From NCBI RefSeq assembly GCF_949987515.2, contig NC_082689.1:12205501-12269500 (forward strand): a stretch of DNA of 64,000 nucleotides, read 5' to 3'. Position numbers and translations under genes: made by a program. Origin of the DNA: Delphinus delphis (taxonomy: Eukaryota > Chordata > Mammalia > Artiodactyla > Delphinidae). Shown here piece after piece: positions 34,647 through 46,508 of this stretch. Position 1 is the first letter of the stretch, and the number at the start of each line of letters is the position of its first letter. The notes under the pieces were generated by a model that was given only the letters and a program-made list of their open reading frames with translations, was not told the DNA's origin and did not search any database.

Positions 34647-35222
34647 TTGCCTGAAGGGCAGGTTGTTTCCAGAAAGAGATCCCTGAGCAGCATGCATTGT
34701 CCCATCAGGGCCCCCTGGCCCCCACCCCTAAGGGAGGCTCTTGCCACTTTCCTCCTCATTGGGGACGAGAGGCTTGTTGATGGAGAGAGAGGCAGGAGCT
34801 TCTTCCCGGCTCTTTCCTTGGGAGGGCGGAGGGAGTGGCAGAAGAGCCAGTTTTATGGGCCACGGAAGGACTGTTGGTGGCAGGATATTCTGGTTCCTAG
34901 GAATGGAAACGGTCTTGAGGTGGCCTTAGGTGAGCCCTTTCTCAGAGCATTTCTGAGGGCTTCCCTGTTCCCTCCATGGAGTGCACGGCCTCCTCTCCAA
35001 GACACCTCTACTGAGAAAGACTTTTGGAGTAAAATGCGGTTTATGGAGGTTGGGCAACCCTCCTGGCTGCTGTGTAAAGGGAACTCCCACTCTGTGGGTG
35101 TATATGAGGAGATGCTGCTCAAAGGGCAGAGGGGAAATCTCCCCTCTCTCTCTCTTTCTTTTTTTTGTAAGCTATTGATGATTTTGCCTGAGAATTCCCT
35201 GAGAAGAATTTTCTCTGTATGA
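34647..35222 (+). other. Unexplained 191-codon open reading frame
   Basis: The longest open frame outside L1 sequence. It starts 123 bases after the TATA-like motif at 34515-34524. The predicted product is rich in R, L, P and S, has no signal peptide, membrane segment, repeat or domain that I recognise, and ends in a TGA. The sequence is GC-richer than its surroundings, which alone makes chance open frames more likely. It could be part of an untranslated RNA exon, a species-specific gene, or chance. I do not claim it is coding. Confidence 0.15.
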
Positions 35223-35289
35223 ATAGCAACATGAAGAACACACTCATTATGAAATTATTTATGCTACTGGATTACTTGAAAGCCAGGAA

Positions 35290-35640
35290 CAGTGGCCTGA
35301 GACCCAGGAAACCGACTATCATTCTGATATTGGCACTAACTACCTGTGGGGTGCTGGCTACGTCTGGAAATGTCTCTTAACCACTTTGGATGTCAGCGCT
35401 GTAATCTGTATAACAAGATGGTTAGGGAATTCCCCGGCGGTCCAGTGGTTGGGACGCAGCCCTTCCATTGCAGGGGGCATGGGTTTGAAAGATACATGTA
35501 TATGTATAACAGAATCACTTTGCTGTACACCTGAAACTACCACAACATTGTTAATCAACTATACTCCAATCTAAAATAAAAAGTTAAAAAAAGAAGACGG
35601 TTATATCAGCTGGATCCTTCCAGGCTCAATGTCTCCCAAG
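35290..35640 (+). repeat. MIR fragment, sense, split by a SINE/L1 chimera
   Basis: 'ggcactaactacctgtgggg', 'gtctcttaaccactttgg' and 'gtaatctgtataacaagatgg' follow MIR order; the copy resumes after the insertion with 'ttatatcagctggatcc'. Confidence 0.62.
35415..35603 (+). mobile_element. Chimeric retroelement: CHR-1 SINE 5' part joined to L1 3' end
   Basis: The body starts gggaattccccggcggtcc (35425), the usual CHR-1 5' end with an A box (cggtccagtgg). At about 35487-35490, just at the B box (gggtttga), it switches to an L1 3' terminus: 'gctgtacacctgaaactac', 'ttaatcaactatactccaat', and an A-rich tail to 35593. One duplication, aagatggtta (35415-35424) and aagacggtta (35594-35603, one difference), flanks the whole unit, so both parts entered in a single event. 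RT template switching from L1 RNA to SINE RNA explains the order. A later deletion between two elements is the alternative. Confidence 0.85.
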
Positions 35641-35700
35641 TAATGAGCTCTGAGATCTTCAGAACAGTAAGAAGGCTCCTGGCTGATGAGGTATTAAACA

Positions 35701-36080
35701 TCAACTCGCTCATCTCCACAATGATTTTTTAAAGCAGTAGGAAGGAGTCGAAGTTGACACAAACGCCTGGAATATCTCTAGTTGTCACGGTCTTAGCAAG
35801 AGGCCCGACGGCTTCCTTATCTGATTTACGAGTGGAGATATTTTATTTACAAACACTGTCTAATCAGAAAAGACACAGTGCACCACAGAGAAATGTGATG
35901 GTAACAGGTTCAAAAGACTGCTGAGTAATATTTCACAGGTAAATTATCTCTATGAACACAATCTGTTGCTTCTGAGAACGGGTTATTTCTTTAAGTCTCT
36001 GGAGCATTAAAGAAGACATTGATTTCCCATAGACACAAATCAGCAGTGTGAATATACATTTTATAGGAAAATCTATATAG
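35701..36080. promoter_or_regulatory. CpG-retaining candidate regulatory segment
   Basis: Seven CpGs fall within 35701-35830. The segment also holds a GATA-type word (cttatct, near 35816) and a forkhead-type word (tatttac, near 35844). No repeat is visible. Function is an inference from composition. Confidence 0.28.
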
Positions 36081-39000
36081 GAGGAAATAAGGGAAGAATA
36101 AATGGAGTTCTTTAGTGGTGAGGATTAAGTGTATGAAAGACTATATTGTTATAGATGCTCACTCCTCATTTCTGTAAATGAGGGCAGCTTACAACAAAGA
36201 AAGGATCATTTTAACTGGACAATGTCCATTTTTACAGAAATGTTCAGGTAAGGGGAAAAAGTGAGACAGCACTAAGATTCCAGGAATATATGTGGCAAAG
36301 GTTTTTTCTTTAAAGTTCAAAATTGGTATTCTGCCCCCCACCCCCGCTTTTTTTTTTTCCTAAGGAAATATTTTGAAAACTGAAACTTGTACTGGGAACT
36401 AGTGACCAGTCATAAGTCTTTTCTACCCTGGAAACTTGGTTGACATCCAATTTGGATAGATTAGCTAAGTGTTATTCCAATTATAGTCCAGCCTGGTTTT
36501 TGTTTTTGAAATTGGGTAGTTTTATTACAATTAATTCACATTAACTTCAGCTAAGAGAAAATATTACACCATCTGTTAGAATTCCCAATTTTCTTTTAAG
36601 CTGGTGACCTTTTGTAAGTCTTGATAGCAGTATACAGCTTGTTCTTGCTGTTGAATCTACTGAGGTTAGATTCTGTTTATTTCTGAAGCTACCAAGTAGA
36701 CCCTCTCCAAACAATAAATATTTATCCTCTTTAAATGAAATGTGCAACTTAAAATTATAGAAAGACTCAGAAGTAAAAGTGACTTGCATAGGCTCACATA
36801 GTTGGTTCCTGATATGGGCAGGACACCTCTTCTCTTGGTTTATGGAGAAGAATTTTGGAGAAGAACTTTTGTGGTTGCCATGATTTTGAGATAAATGGAT
36901 ACTTGAGTCTCTCTTTCTGTCACTTTCTCTCTGTCTCTCTCACACACACACCCAACTTTTAGTATATATATTATAGGCAGAAAGAAACCAAATGTATTAC
37001 TTACAATTATAGACAAGTCTTACGTGTCTGGGAAATCCAACTTGAATATACAATTCATCAACAGTAAATGGCAGTAGGGGGATATGAATGGCTTGAGACC
37101 ACTTCCACATTACAAATGCATTAGGAAATTCCGAGCCAATTTACTATCTGTTGAGTAGAGGAGAAATTTCGGAAAGATTGACTCTAGTTTGAGATACAGA
37201 TAGATAGATAGACACAGATGTAGATAAGTGTATGTATGTACAGGCACAGACACACACATACACACGGTGCATTTTAAGAAAACAACACATATACTGCTCT
37301 ATTGCACTGTACATCTCCAGTGGCCACCATTCACATGAAGTACAATGTGAATGGGAACCCCTACCCATGCTCCCACTCCAGATTGTACAATGTGGAGTGC
37401 TGGACATTACTTTTGAATATGTCAGAGTTTTCATCACATAAATGTTTAATTTCATCAGGCATGTTTTAAGATTCTTTTAAAACTTCTTAATCATGTATGA
37501 GTTCTTAGGTATCATTTTTTATGAATGAACTCATTTTGCCGGAAAACTAATTGTATTTAGAAAATCAATCTAATTTGGATGAGGCTGCTGGATTTGACAA
37601 GACTTACTTCAGAGGTTGTTAATGTGTTATAAGTAGATTTAATGTAGGTGAAACCCATTCTACTTGTCGGGAAGATGAACAGTGAAACCAGGAAGTTCCT
37701 CAATAGAACATAAGCTAAGACAATTCTCCCCTTGACATCTACTGTGATGTCTGGAATTCCTAATAATAGTCATTCCTTTGAGTCATGGCATTGTCTGCAG
37801 AAGGGCTCCTACAGGGCCTTGTTAAAATTATGATGCGCCCCACTCAAGTGGGGCAACATGTACCTCATTAGCCATTATTGTTAATTCAACAAATAAAACA
37901 TTTATTAAGAATCTTATATTTTCCTGACAGTAAGCTTTGGTTCACGTATAATTCCACTTACTTCCAAAGAGAAGTTGAATCAAACTTCTAAAGTAAAGTA
38001 AAAAGCCTATACACACAAACTTGTTCTAAAAGTGTAATGATAATTATCTGAAAAGGCAGATGACGAGGAGAAGTGTGTATGTTTTGATGGGGTGTTTGAG
38101 TGCGTTTAATAGTTGTGTTTGCAGAGTGTTGGTCATGGTTTACTATTCCATTAGCTAACAGCATGATCTGCATGGGATAAATTCATTAATATGCATTTAT
38201 GGTCTTTCCTCCACCTCCCCACCCCTGGTGCTAAACAGTGTTCTCAGAGCCATTACACACTTTCCACAGCTGAGTAGAAAGTTTTGAGATGGACAAGCCC
38301 CCACTGTGTATTCTGGTTCTTCCCTGCTTTTGCACATATTTTTCCTGTTTAGCTTCAACATGTTGATAGGTTTAAGGGATGCCATTTCTCTCTACTTTTT
38401 TTTAACCCACATTTGATTGGAGAGTCAGCACTTATTTTCTCTTCGGAAGCCCTATCTCATCAATGGAAGCCCTGTGAATGAGAGCAAAATGCACAAGCGA
38501 ATTCAAGAGGAGGAATTAAAGATTCAGAGTTTATATCTGAGAAGAACACAGATTCAAGGGACTGTAGAATCACTCATTCAAAGATAAATATAGATTTAAG
38601 AATCAATTATTTATGTAGAGGTTTTAGTTCAAAAACCACAATTACATAATTTATTTTTCTATATTCCTCATGGATGTTGCTTCTTGTGTGATTGGAATGT
38701 AAGGTTTATGTATATTCATTTAGAAGAATGAAGTGTGTGTAGAGGATATTTGTTTGAGGGGTCCAGCAACATGTGCTCTTTCCTTCTCTTTGCTGACCAT
38801 CTTCTTCTACTCTGTCTATTTGATTCAGTTAGGCTGTCATATCTGATGCCAGGAGTGGAGCTCTTGGGAAGAAACATTTTCTCTTCTCTGTTGGATTGAA
38901 CATGGGAGAGCATGAGCTTGGAGTTGTCAGTAGTCATCACAAGGAGCCTGAAAATTAAGTCAACACAGTAGGAGGCACAGTCAAGAGATGGAGAAATTTC

Positions 39001-39789
39001 AACTCTAGGACTTTATTTGAGCCCCTGGATCAAACCATACCTGAAGCTAGAGCTCAAGTGTGGGCATTACCAATGAAAAACTCATAAGCCCCCAAAAGGT
39101 TCTGGTTAGGTCTATCAACTTATTCAACTTCTTAAACATAAGCAAATGCTGAGGTCTTCAGACATAAGGGTTATTGAATATTATCTTGTTTTTTAAAGAT
39201 TTGTGAACTTTAATGAATTTAATTTTTATTCCCTCCCTTTAAAAAAAGAAATCACTCAAAGATTTCAAGTTAAATTACAAGAAAAGCTATCATTCTGAAT
39301 TCCTTCAACTACATGTAGCCAGTTTTACCTTTCTAACTTTCACAATAATTTGCACCACTTCTGTGAAAAAGTTATTTGTATGCCTGTCTTATTACCATAA
39401 ACAAGTTTAAAATTCTTTTGAGAAAGAACCGGTCTTGTACATGTTATAACACGTTCCTCTCATACTACACCATATACATTAATTGAAGTTACTTGAAAGC
39501 ATGTGTGAAGTCAGATGATGGATGTTCAAAATTCAGGAAGTGAGCCAAAAAATTAGGTAAAGAAATTAAATGTGGAGCCAAGATTTATTGATACTTGAAA
39601 TTAGCCATTTTTAATCGTTGACTACCCAGTAATGAAGGGGAAGGGACATATGTGGAACCAGAATAACAGCTAATCCTTGTATAAGATAGGCTTTGTTTCA
39701 AAACCATTCAAAGACATGTAGTTACACACAGTTATTTACTAAAAAGGTTGATTTAAAAAGGTGGTGAATTTTCTCTACTTTGTCATTTG
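36081..39789. other. Unassigned sequence
   Basis: No gene or nameable repeat apart from short low-complexity stretches: C/T-rich plus (CA)n at about 36910-36955 and a mixed GATA/GTAT/CA stretch at about 37195-37266. The longest open frame is about 100 codons, without family features. Confidence 0.4.
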
Positions 39790-39890
39790 TTTATGTGTAT
39801 ATCTCTTGCACTAGACTGGCAGCTCCTTAACTTATATCCGTAAGGCTTGATGCTCAATTCATATTTATTGAATGAATGAGTACAGTATAG
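39790..39890 (+). repeat. L2 3' end fragment, sense
   Basis: 'ctagactggcagctccttaa', then 'catatttattgaatgaatga' at the terminus. Confidence 0.68.
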
Positions 39891-40003
39891 AATGAATGAA
39901 AGACTTTTTTCCTCCTATCTTTAATGCTCATTTTAAGCATTTCCTTCTATTTTTTTCCTACTGCTCTCTACTGTTTCTGCCTGAAATTTGGGTGGCTCAT
40001 TGT

Positions 40004-40006
<3 letters not shown>

Positions 40007-40047
<41 letters not shown>
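40007..40047 (+). repeat. (GT)n microsatellite, about 20 units
   Basis: An uninterrupted GT run of about 41 bases, likely polymorphic. Confidence 0.97.
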
Positions 40048-40048
<1 letters not shown>

Positions 40049-40592
40049 ACACTTGCATTTTTGTGTGCGTATGGCAGCAGTGGCGGGAGTTAGGGGTACT
40101 GTGAACCTTGGATCTTTCTAGAACTCTTTAAAAATACTTCTGCCTCTTGCTCCAGTTCCCTGTGTGTATATTGCATTTACATTTTATTTCAGGTCTCAGG
40201 TGAGGTATCAGAGCACAAATGGATGGCTTTGATTGTGCATATTTTGGGTGCATTGGTTGGGAGGGTGAAGAATATAGGAGATGCCTGTGTTCTTCACATT
40301 GCCACAGAACTGGCCTTGCTCACAGGGATTCTGGCTTTGTCTGTGTGAAAGGAACAGCCAGACTGTGAAACAGTTTGCCTGTTTTGGCCCCTTACATTTT
40401 TGGATCATTCCATAACCCAATCAATTGTGTAGGAATTGGCTCTAAATTTGCCCAAATGTAGTAAGCTGAGTACATATGCACACTTAGGGACGTGCATGGC
40501 CACCCCCACTGTGCCTGGCCTGAGCATCTTGTAGACGAGTCCAGACTCTCAGTGATTCAGGACGTGCATGGACATCATGGGAGGCAGGAGAG

Positions 40593-40837
40593 AGTTAGGG
40601 TTAATGGCACAAGTTCTGAAGTTGGACTGTCTGGGTTCAAACTGAGGCTCTGGCACTTACTAGCATGTGGATTTGAGTATGATATTTGCCTAATATGTGT
40701 TTCAGTTTCCTCACCTGTGAAATGGGGATAGGTCTTACCTCATTGGGGTTGTTATAAAAATTGAGTAAGATAATCCATGAAACATGCTTAGCTTAATGCC
40801 TGCCAAATAGTAACTCTCAGCAGTTGTTGGCTATGAT
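40593..40837 (+). repeat. MIR SINE, nearly full length, sense
   Basis: The best MIR in the window: 'ttggactgtctgggttcaaa', 'ggcacttactagcatgtgg', 'cagtttcctcacctgtgaaa', 'ggttgttataaaaattgag' and 'atgcctgccaaatagtaact' in consensus order. Confidence 0.9.
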
Positions 40838-41254
40838 CCTGTCATCATCGCCACCACCATCATCACCTCCATTATTATTACCATGAGCGTCATCCATAGG
40901 ACAGCTCTTCCTGATAACTAGGCCAGAGGAAGGAGTGTTGAAATTTGAGGAAGGAATACGAGATTTCATGTCGGGGCAGATGATCTTTAAAAGTTGGGGA
41001 CCACATGTAAATCAGGTTAGGATTAGGGTTTAAGCGCCTGTGGATGTATTTGCTTCTTCTCCTTGATGAGAAGCTGGATCAAAAGCTGGATCATGATTTG
41101 TTCACTGAAAATCTGTAATAGTCCTTAGGTAATTTATTATGGGTAACTTTTTTGATGGTGAGTCGTAAATATTACCTTTGTGTAAAAAGACATATGCAAG
41201 CAAAAACAGTCACAGGGATTTACAAAAGGCAAGATGGGGAAACAAGTTAAGAAG
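40838..41254. other. Unassigned sequence
   Basis: Contains a short (CAT)/(CAC)-rich stretch (about 40845-40890); otherwise nothing nameable. Confidence 0.4.
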
Positions 41255-41296
41255 ATCTCTCTCTCTCTCTCATCTATCTATCTATCTATCTATCTG

Positions 41297-41348
<52 letters not shown>

Positions 41349-41411
41349 CCTACCTATCTAATAATCTATCTGTCTATCCATCCATCCATCTAATATATCT
41401 ACCTATCTATC
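41255..41411 (+). repeat. Compound microsatellite (CT)n-(CTAT)n-(CCAT)n
   Basis: A (CT)n run (about 41256-41270) leads into roughly 20 CTAT units with one CTGT variant, followed by CTAC and CCAT variants. Open frames rich in L, S, I and Y across it are artefacts of the repeat. Confidence 0.96.
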
Positions 41412-42378
41412 ACCGGTCTTTATATATAAAAGCAGCTTTTTTGGGTTTCTGGTTTCTCTTTTCTCATATAAATCTTGGGGATCTCTGTCATATCTTTATA
41501 TCATAATTCCTTTCTACTCCAGAAATGACAGCAAAACAACACTTGGAGAGAAATGTATTCCTATGTGAGCTACTGCATGAGTGTATCATATAATATGTGG
41601 TGGGTGCAGCTGTGAGGTCTGCTGGCAGAGGCAGGATTTGAAACAACTCTGGGAGAGGGACCACTCCTACTGTCCCAAAGCCTGGGATGGGTGGAAGGAA
41701 CGCATCAAAACAAGTTCTCTAAGTAAGCAACAAACTAGAAGCCCTTATTGTGCCTTTGTGACTCTATCAGTTTGTTTTTGAGCTGTGAGTTGTCCTTAAG
41801 TGGAAAGTATAAACTGCAGTGATTTCTGAGGACATCAGCTTCATTATTCCCATGTCCAGGCTCACTCAGTTTCCCTCCTCCAGACAACAGCTTTGCCCAG
41901 CCTAATGCTGCTTGACTGTTTAGAATTCCTGACTAGTTCTTCCACATTCTTTAACCCAGAAGGTATAATAGTCTTTTATGGAAGGGCCACCTTCTATTTA
42001 CCTTCTGAGAAGGAGGGAGATGAAAAAAAAGGAAGGAAAAGGTGAGATACAGTGACAAAAGCACAGAAATAGCCAAGACACTGGACAGAGATAGAAGCTG
42101 ATCCACATATTCCACCTTTGGGCTTGAAAGGGAAGAATACTTTATAAATCCACACAGGAACTGCAATTCTGCTGGCCGTTTTTTTCGCCTATGGAATATG
42201 TTCCTTTTTACAGAGCTGAAAATTACTTTCTTTTCCTCTTCTCTAGGTTTCTTTCTTACCCTTGGTTATGTTCCTTTATAACATGTACTTCTCTTTCTCT
42301 TTTCAAAGCTTTGTTTTCCTTTGTTCTCCTTCCACAAGACCTTTCTGGTTTTCCCTTGCTTTCTTTAAATTGCATGCA
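41412..42378. other. Unassigned sequence
   Basis: No gene or nameable repeat. Confidence 0.4.
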
Positions 42379-42406
42379 TGTGTGTGTGTGTGTGTGTGTG
42401 TGTGTG
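42379..42406 (+). repeat. (TG)14 microsatellite
   Basis: Uninterrupted TG run. Confidence 0.97.
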
Positions 42407-44223
42407 CTTGTGCATGTGTCTGTTTGAATAAGAGTCTAAGGGGGAGGAAATTTAAAAATTGGGGAAACCAACTGAGTTTGGAAAAAGTTATGTTCTCTGA
42501 GGCACATTCTTTTTGCCATGTGCTTTGAGACAGTATACCAAAAGAGTGCAAACAGTGGGAAAATTGTCTCCCTTTCCAGCTTCCATATAGGTTACATGGA
42601 CCAAGGTCACAGCTTCTGGGATGGAGAGGTGTCTTTTCTGCTTTCTAGGTGAAAAGTCAGTCAAGAGACAGCACTTAGCACCTGGTGCTGGAGTCTGCAA
42701 CAGGACGCAAAAGTTATTTTACAAGTTGCACAATGAAAGAATGTTGTTTGTGCAAGATCTGATGAGCAGAAGTGCTTATTAGGTGTACCTTGTTAAACCA
42801 GTGCCTGATTTAATCATAATGATTGTCTTTTGTGGTGGGGTTAAATTACAGAGCATCTGCTATGTAAACAGGTAGACAATTGAAGTCCCACTGGAAAGAA
42901 AATCACCCATCTGGGCGCTCCTGGAAATATCTGATTCCTCCAAGGTAGAGAAAAATTTGAAAAATCTGACATTACAGCATTCAGGCAGCTGGGGAAAGGA
43001 GCTGCAGCTTTTACTCCAAGATACATATATTTTCGGTCTAACTTTCACTCCCGCAGGATGAAAAGCAAACCCAAACACAGCTAACTCATAATCACTTTTC
43101 CTATTCTGGAAAACCCTTAAGAACTGCTTTAAAAGTTATGGTTCTTTCGGGTTTCCTTGACTTTTAAGTCTTAGGTAGAGCCTGCAATTGTATTACTGTG
43201 CTTCTCCCTTCCAAACCTGAAAAATTTAATGGGTACCTCAGGAGAAAGGTTTAGTTTTGTTTTAAAACTGTGCTATGTTAAAGCTTGGAAATATTATTTA
43301 TTTTTCATTTCAAATCAAAGTCATTAAGTCATTATTAAAAAAAATGTTCACTTTTTGGAGAGTAAGGTCATATACCTCAAGGTCATATGAAAATTTTTAC
43401 AATGGCAATTCCCGTGGAACTTATGAAATCTAAAATACAAGGGTTATTTTTATTCTTTGAGATTATTTTAAAAGTAATTGAAAGATTCTCTTTTCTTCTT
43501 AAAGAAAGAATACACATACAAATGCACACACACATATACACTACATTTGGAATGACTAACATGATTTACCAAATAAAATTTATCAATGATCTCTTTTTAG
43601 CAATTGTCTTTCTTAATATGTAAAGTTCTGTTAGATTCTGCTGCATCATTTAGTACCTGTGAGTTGAAATGCTATTTGAAATACTGTTAGATATCATATA
43701 AAAGGGAGGAAAGAGGAAATCAATTCAAAATAAATACTAAATATATTCACATTCAAATGTAAATGATGCCAAGAAAAAACAGTGGTGAAAAGTTTTATTT
43801 TGAAGTAGTGCTTTGGCTCTCTATAATTTCATGCTTATAAAGCACACACATGCTGCCTAAATTGGCTCCAAAAGCCTTTTGTGTCGTTATTCATGACACA
43901 CACGCCTGGTTCTGGACCTCAGTTTCTACCCAACACCCAATATAACATAAATTTTATAAGTGTGAAATTAAGTTAAATGACGTATGTCCTATAACAGTTA
44001 ATAAGTATGCAAAAGCATGACTTAATTTTCTTGATTTTTTTATTAGGCACTATTTTATTTTCTAATAAATATGTTTTGCTTAAACCACCAAAAGACAGGA
44101 GTTTGAGCAATATACGTCTGTCTAAACCCTGTTACTATGCAAATAACTTTTGTTTGCTTCCCTAGGAAGTATAACTTCTGACCCATTTGAGATGAACTCT
44201 TCCATCCGAAAAACTTTGCTCTC
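42407..44223. other. Unassigned sequence with candidate conserved parts
   Basis: No gene or nameable repeat. At 42750-43080 many motif-like words cluster (tgtaaaca forkhead type near 42864; cagctg E-boxes near 42987 and 43000). At 43975 a tgacgta half CRE is present. These are only prompts for a conservation check. Confidence 0.3.
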
Positions 44224-44571
44224 AAAAGTGATAGATTTTGGGCTTCCCTGGTGGCGCAGTGGTTGGGAATCTGCCTGCTAATGCAGGGGACACGGGTACG
44301 AGCCCAGGTCTGGGAGGATCCCACATGCCGCGGAGCAACAAAGCCCGTGAGGCACAACTGCTGAGCCTGTGCGTCTGGAGCCTGTGCTCCGCAGCGGGAG
44401 AGGCCGCAATAGTGAGAGGCCCGTGCACCGCGATGAAGAGTGGCCCCCGCTTGCCGCAACTAGAGAAAGCCCTCGCACAGAAACGAAGACCCAACACAGC
44501 AAAAATAAATTAATTAATTAATAAAACTCCTACCCCCAACATCAAAAAAAAAAAAAAAAGTGATAGGTTTT
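44224..44571 (+). mobile_element. CHR-2-like SINE with extra 3' tag and duplications
   Basis: The body starts gggcttccctggtggcgc at 44240. The A box is intact; the B box is changed to gggtacgagcc. After the usual A-rich tail (aaaaataaattaattaatta) there is a non-SINE stretch, actcctacccccaacatc (about 44526-44543), and then a second pure A run to 44559. The flanks aaaagtgatagatttt (44224-44239) and aaaagtgataggtttt (44556-44571) differ by one base, so the extra stretch was inserted together with the SINE. It probably comes from the sequence next to the source copy. Confidence 0.93.
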
Positions 44572-44774
44572 AAGATGTAAATCAAACGCTAACATCTTAT
44601 TAAAAATTCAAAAGTAACAAGAATAAAATATCTCAACTTTCACTATACCTCTAGGTTTGAAGGCAGTCTGTATTAAATGACCAAGCTGTGCAGTGAAATT
44701 TGAGTACCATCCCAGACTGTAGGCAAAATATATTTCACATGTCAACCTTAAGATACAACAATGTAAGATAGTCT

Positions 44775-45082
44775 GCCTTCTTAGAATGCCCTTCTCTGTC
44801 CTTCCAAGTTACCTACTATTCAAGGACAGATCAAGCGCTCCTCTGTGAAGCTTTCCTCACAGCTCCTGTCTGATTTCCATCACATGCAGGAGTTTCCCTC
44901 TGCCATGTTCCCAACATAACTCTTCATACATCTATTGTAGTTGTCACTGTATTATGATTATTTGGATGTGTATATTGCTAGATGGTATATTATTTGAGAG
45001 AAGTGAGCATGTATTTAGCTATATGTTCTCAAAACTGAATCCAATATCAGGCATAGAATAGATGTTTAATAAACATTTGTCA
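44775..45082 (+). repeat. L2 fragment, sense
   Basis: L2 3' region in order: 'tcaagcgctcctctgtgaag', 'gctttcctcacagctcctg', 'tcttcatacatctattgtag', 'ggcatagaatagatgtttaa' and 'taaacatttgt'. Confidence 0.82.
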
Positions 45083-46347
45083 CATGGAACAATACCTTCA
45101 GCAGGAAACTTCAAGTCCTGTCATCTGGTAATCAGTGGCTTTCAAGGTCTCTGTACAGTAATGCTCTGTAAAAGTATTTCTTTTCATCAGAACTGAGAAC
45201 ACACAAGCACAACTAACAGTTTTATGACACAGCATTTTCCTTCTCTCAGTAGGTGTGATGTACACTGATTTTTTTGTATTGCATTGTATCATATTCCATT
45301 CCATTTCATCCAGTCCTACCCTACCCTATTCTATCCTATTCTAATTTTTAAATTTGGCTCTAATCTACTACATTGATTTCCTGAACTACTTGGTAACCCA
45401 CAGTTCGAAAAACACTATTTCATCTTTGTGGCTTTTGGCACTCTATTTTAAAAATTATGGTTTCAAGGTAATCTGTCCTATTTTTAAAGGTTATCAGAGA
45501 TTCAGATTATTATAGCCATCTTCTAAACACTTGTTCCACTGGAAATAATCAATGTAGAAATAAAATGTTACTTCAAAATCTTCCTATTAGAAAATTTCTT
45601 CCAATGCTTCTCTAGTATATTTTGTTCAAGAGATTAGCAACATTATCTAGTTCTGATTTTACCCAGTCTACTACAGTGTCCCATAAGAGGTGCTAAGGAC
45701 TGAAGTATTAAAAAGGTCATGTGTCCTGATAGTTGACTGGAAGCCATGACACATAGCATATCTGAACTCATGTAACAAGAAATCAGTTACCAAGAAAATT
45801 GCGAAAGAGTTTTCTTGAAATAACTACATGGAACACTCAAAGTTAAAGTCTAAGAAACTTGTAATTCTTGACTCCAAACCCACAGAGAAAAAAATATTGA
45901 ACAAAATTATTTCCATGATCCAGGAAGTTAGTACCACAAATCAACTTACAAAAACATTTAGCTACACACCATGGTCATCCCATCCTGCTGTGCTTCAGTT
46001 ACAATGGGGTGACTACTCACAGGGAAACCTTCACTGGAAAATGTATAGTCAGGAGGCAGATCCTTTTCTCTGCGAAGTCAGAGAGAACTAGTCAACTTCT
46101 TGCTGATTTTCATGATCTTATCTACCATACATAGGCTATTCAAGTAAAGATGGTCCTTCTGAGTAACTCAAGGGATCCCTTTTGGAAATGACAATGTTTT
46201 TGATGTTTTGTCATGCCTGAGCTAAATATAAGCACTGCATCTTATTATCCTTAATGTGGGGCTTTTGATAGGTAGGTAGATACCATCTTTAAAATCCAGC
46301 AGAGTCAAAAATTCTTTGACTCTCCTAACTCAGTAAAGTTTTATTCT
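45083..46347. other. Unassigned sequence with a degenerate minisatellite
   Basis: Near 45280-45345 there is a degenerate run of (CATT)n and (CCTAT)n words. The rest shows no gene or nameable repeat. Confidence 0.4.
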
Positions 46348-46508
46348 CTAGAATTGCACCGTCCAATACGGAGGCATAAGCCACATGGGACAATGGAAAT
46401 TCAATTAAAATTGAATAAAATAAAAATTCAATTATTGAGTCACAGTGGTCACATTTAAAGTGTTCAATATCCATTCCTGCAGGAGGCTCTATTGAACAGC
46501 ACCGTTCT
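46348..46508. mobile_element. Small hAT-type DNA transposon (MER-like MITE)
   Basis: Inverted ends: 'gcaccgtccaatac' on the left and 'ctattgaacagcaccgt' on the right are imperfect reverse complements. Internal words 'aagccacatgg' and 'cagtggtcacatttaaagtgttcaatatcc' fit the common non-autonomous hAT element with 'cagtgctgtccaatag' ends. About 160 bases; no coding capacity. Confidence 0.72.

Noticed and set aside
39896..40121. Cysteine/valine-rich peptide frames over TG repeats, also at 42191 and 58682
   Set aside because: Products of (GT)n translation, not of genes.
41272..41411. Regular spacing suggestive of a CRISPR-like array
   Set aside because: A tetranucleotide microsatellite in a mammalian genome; no unique spacers.
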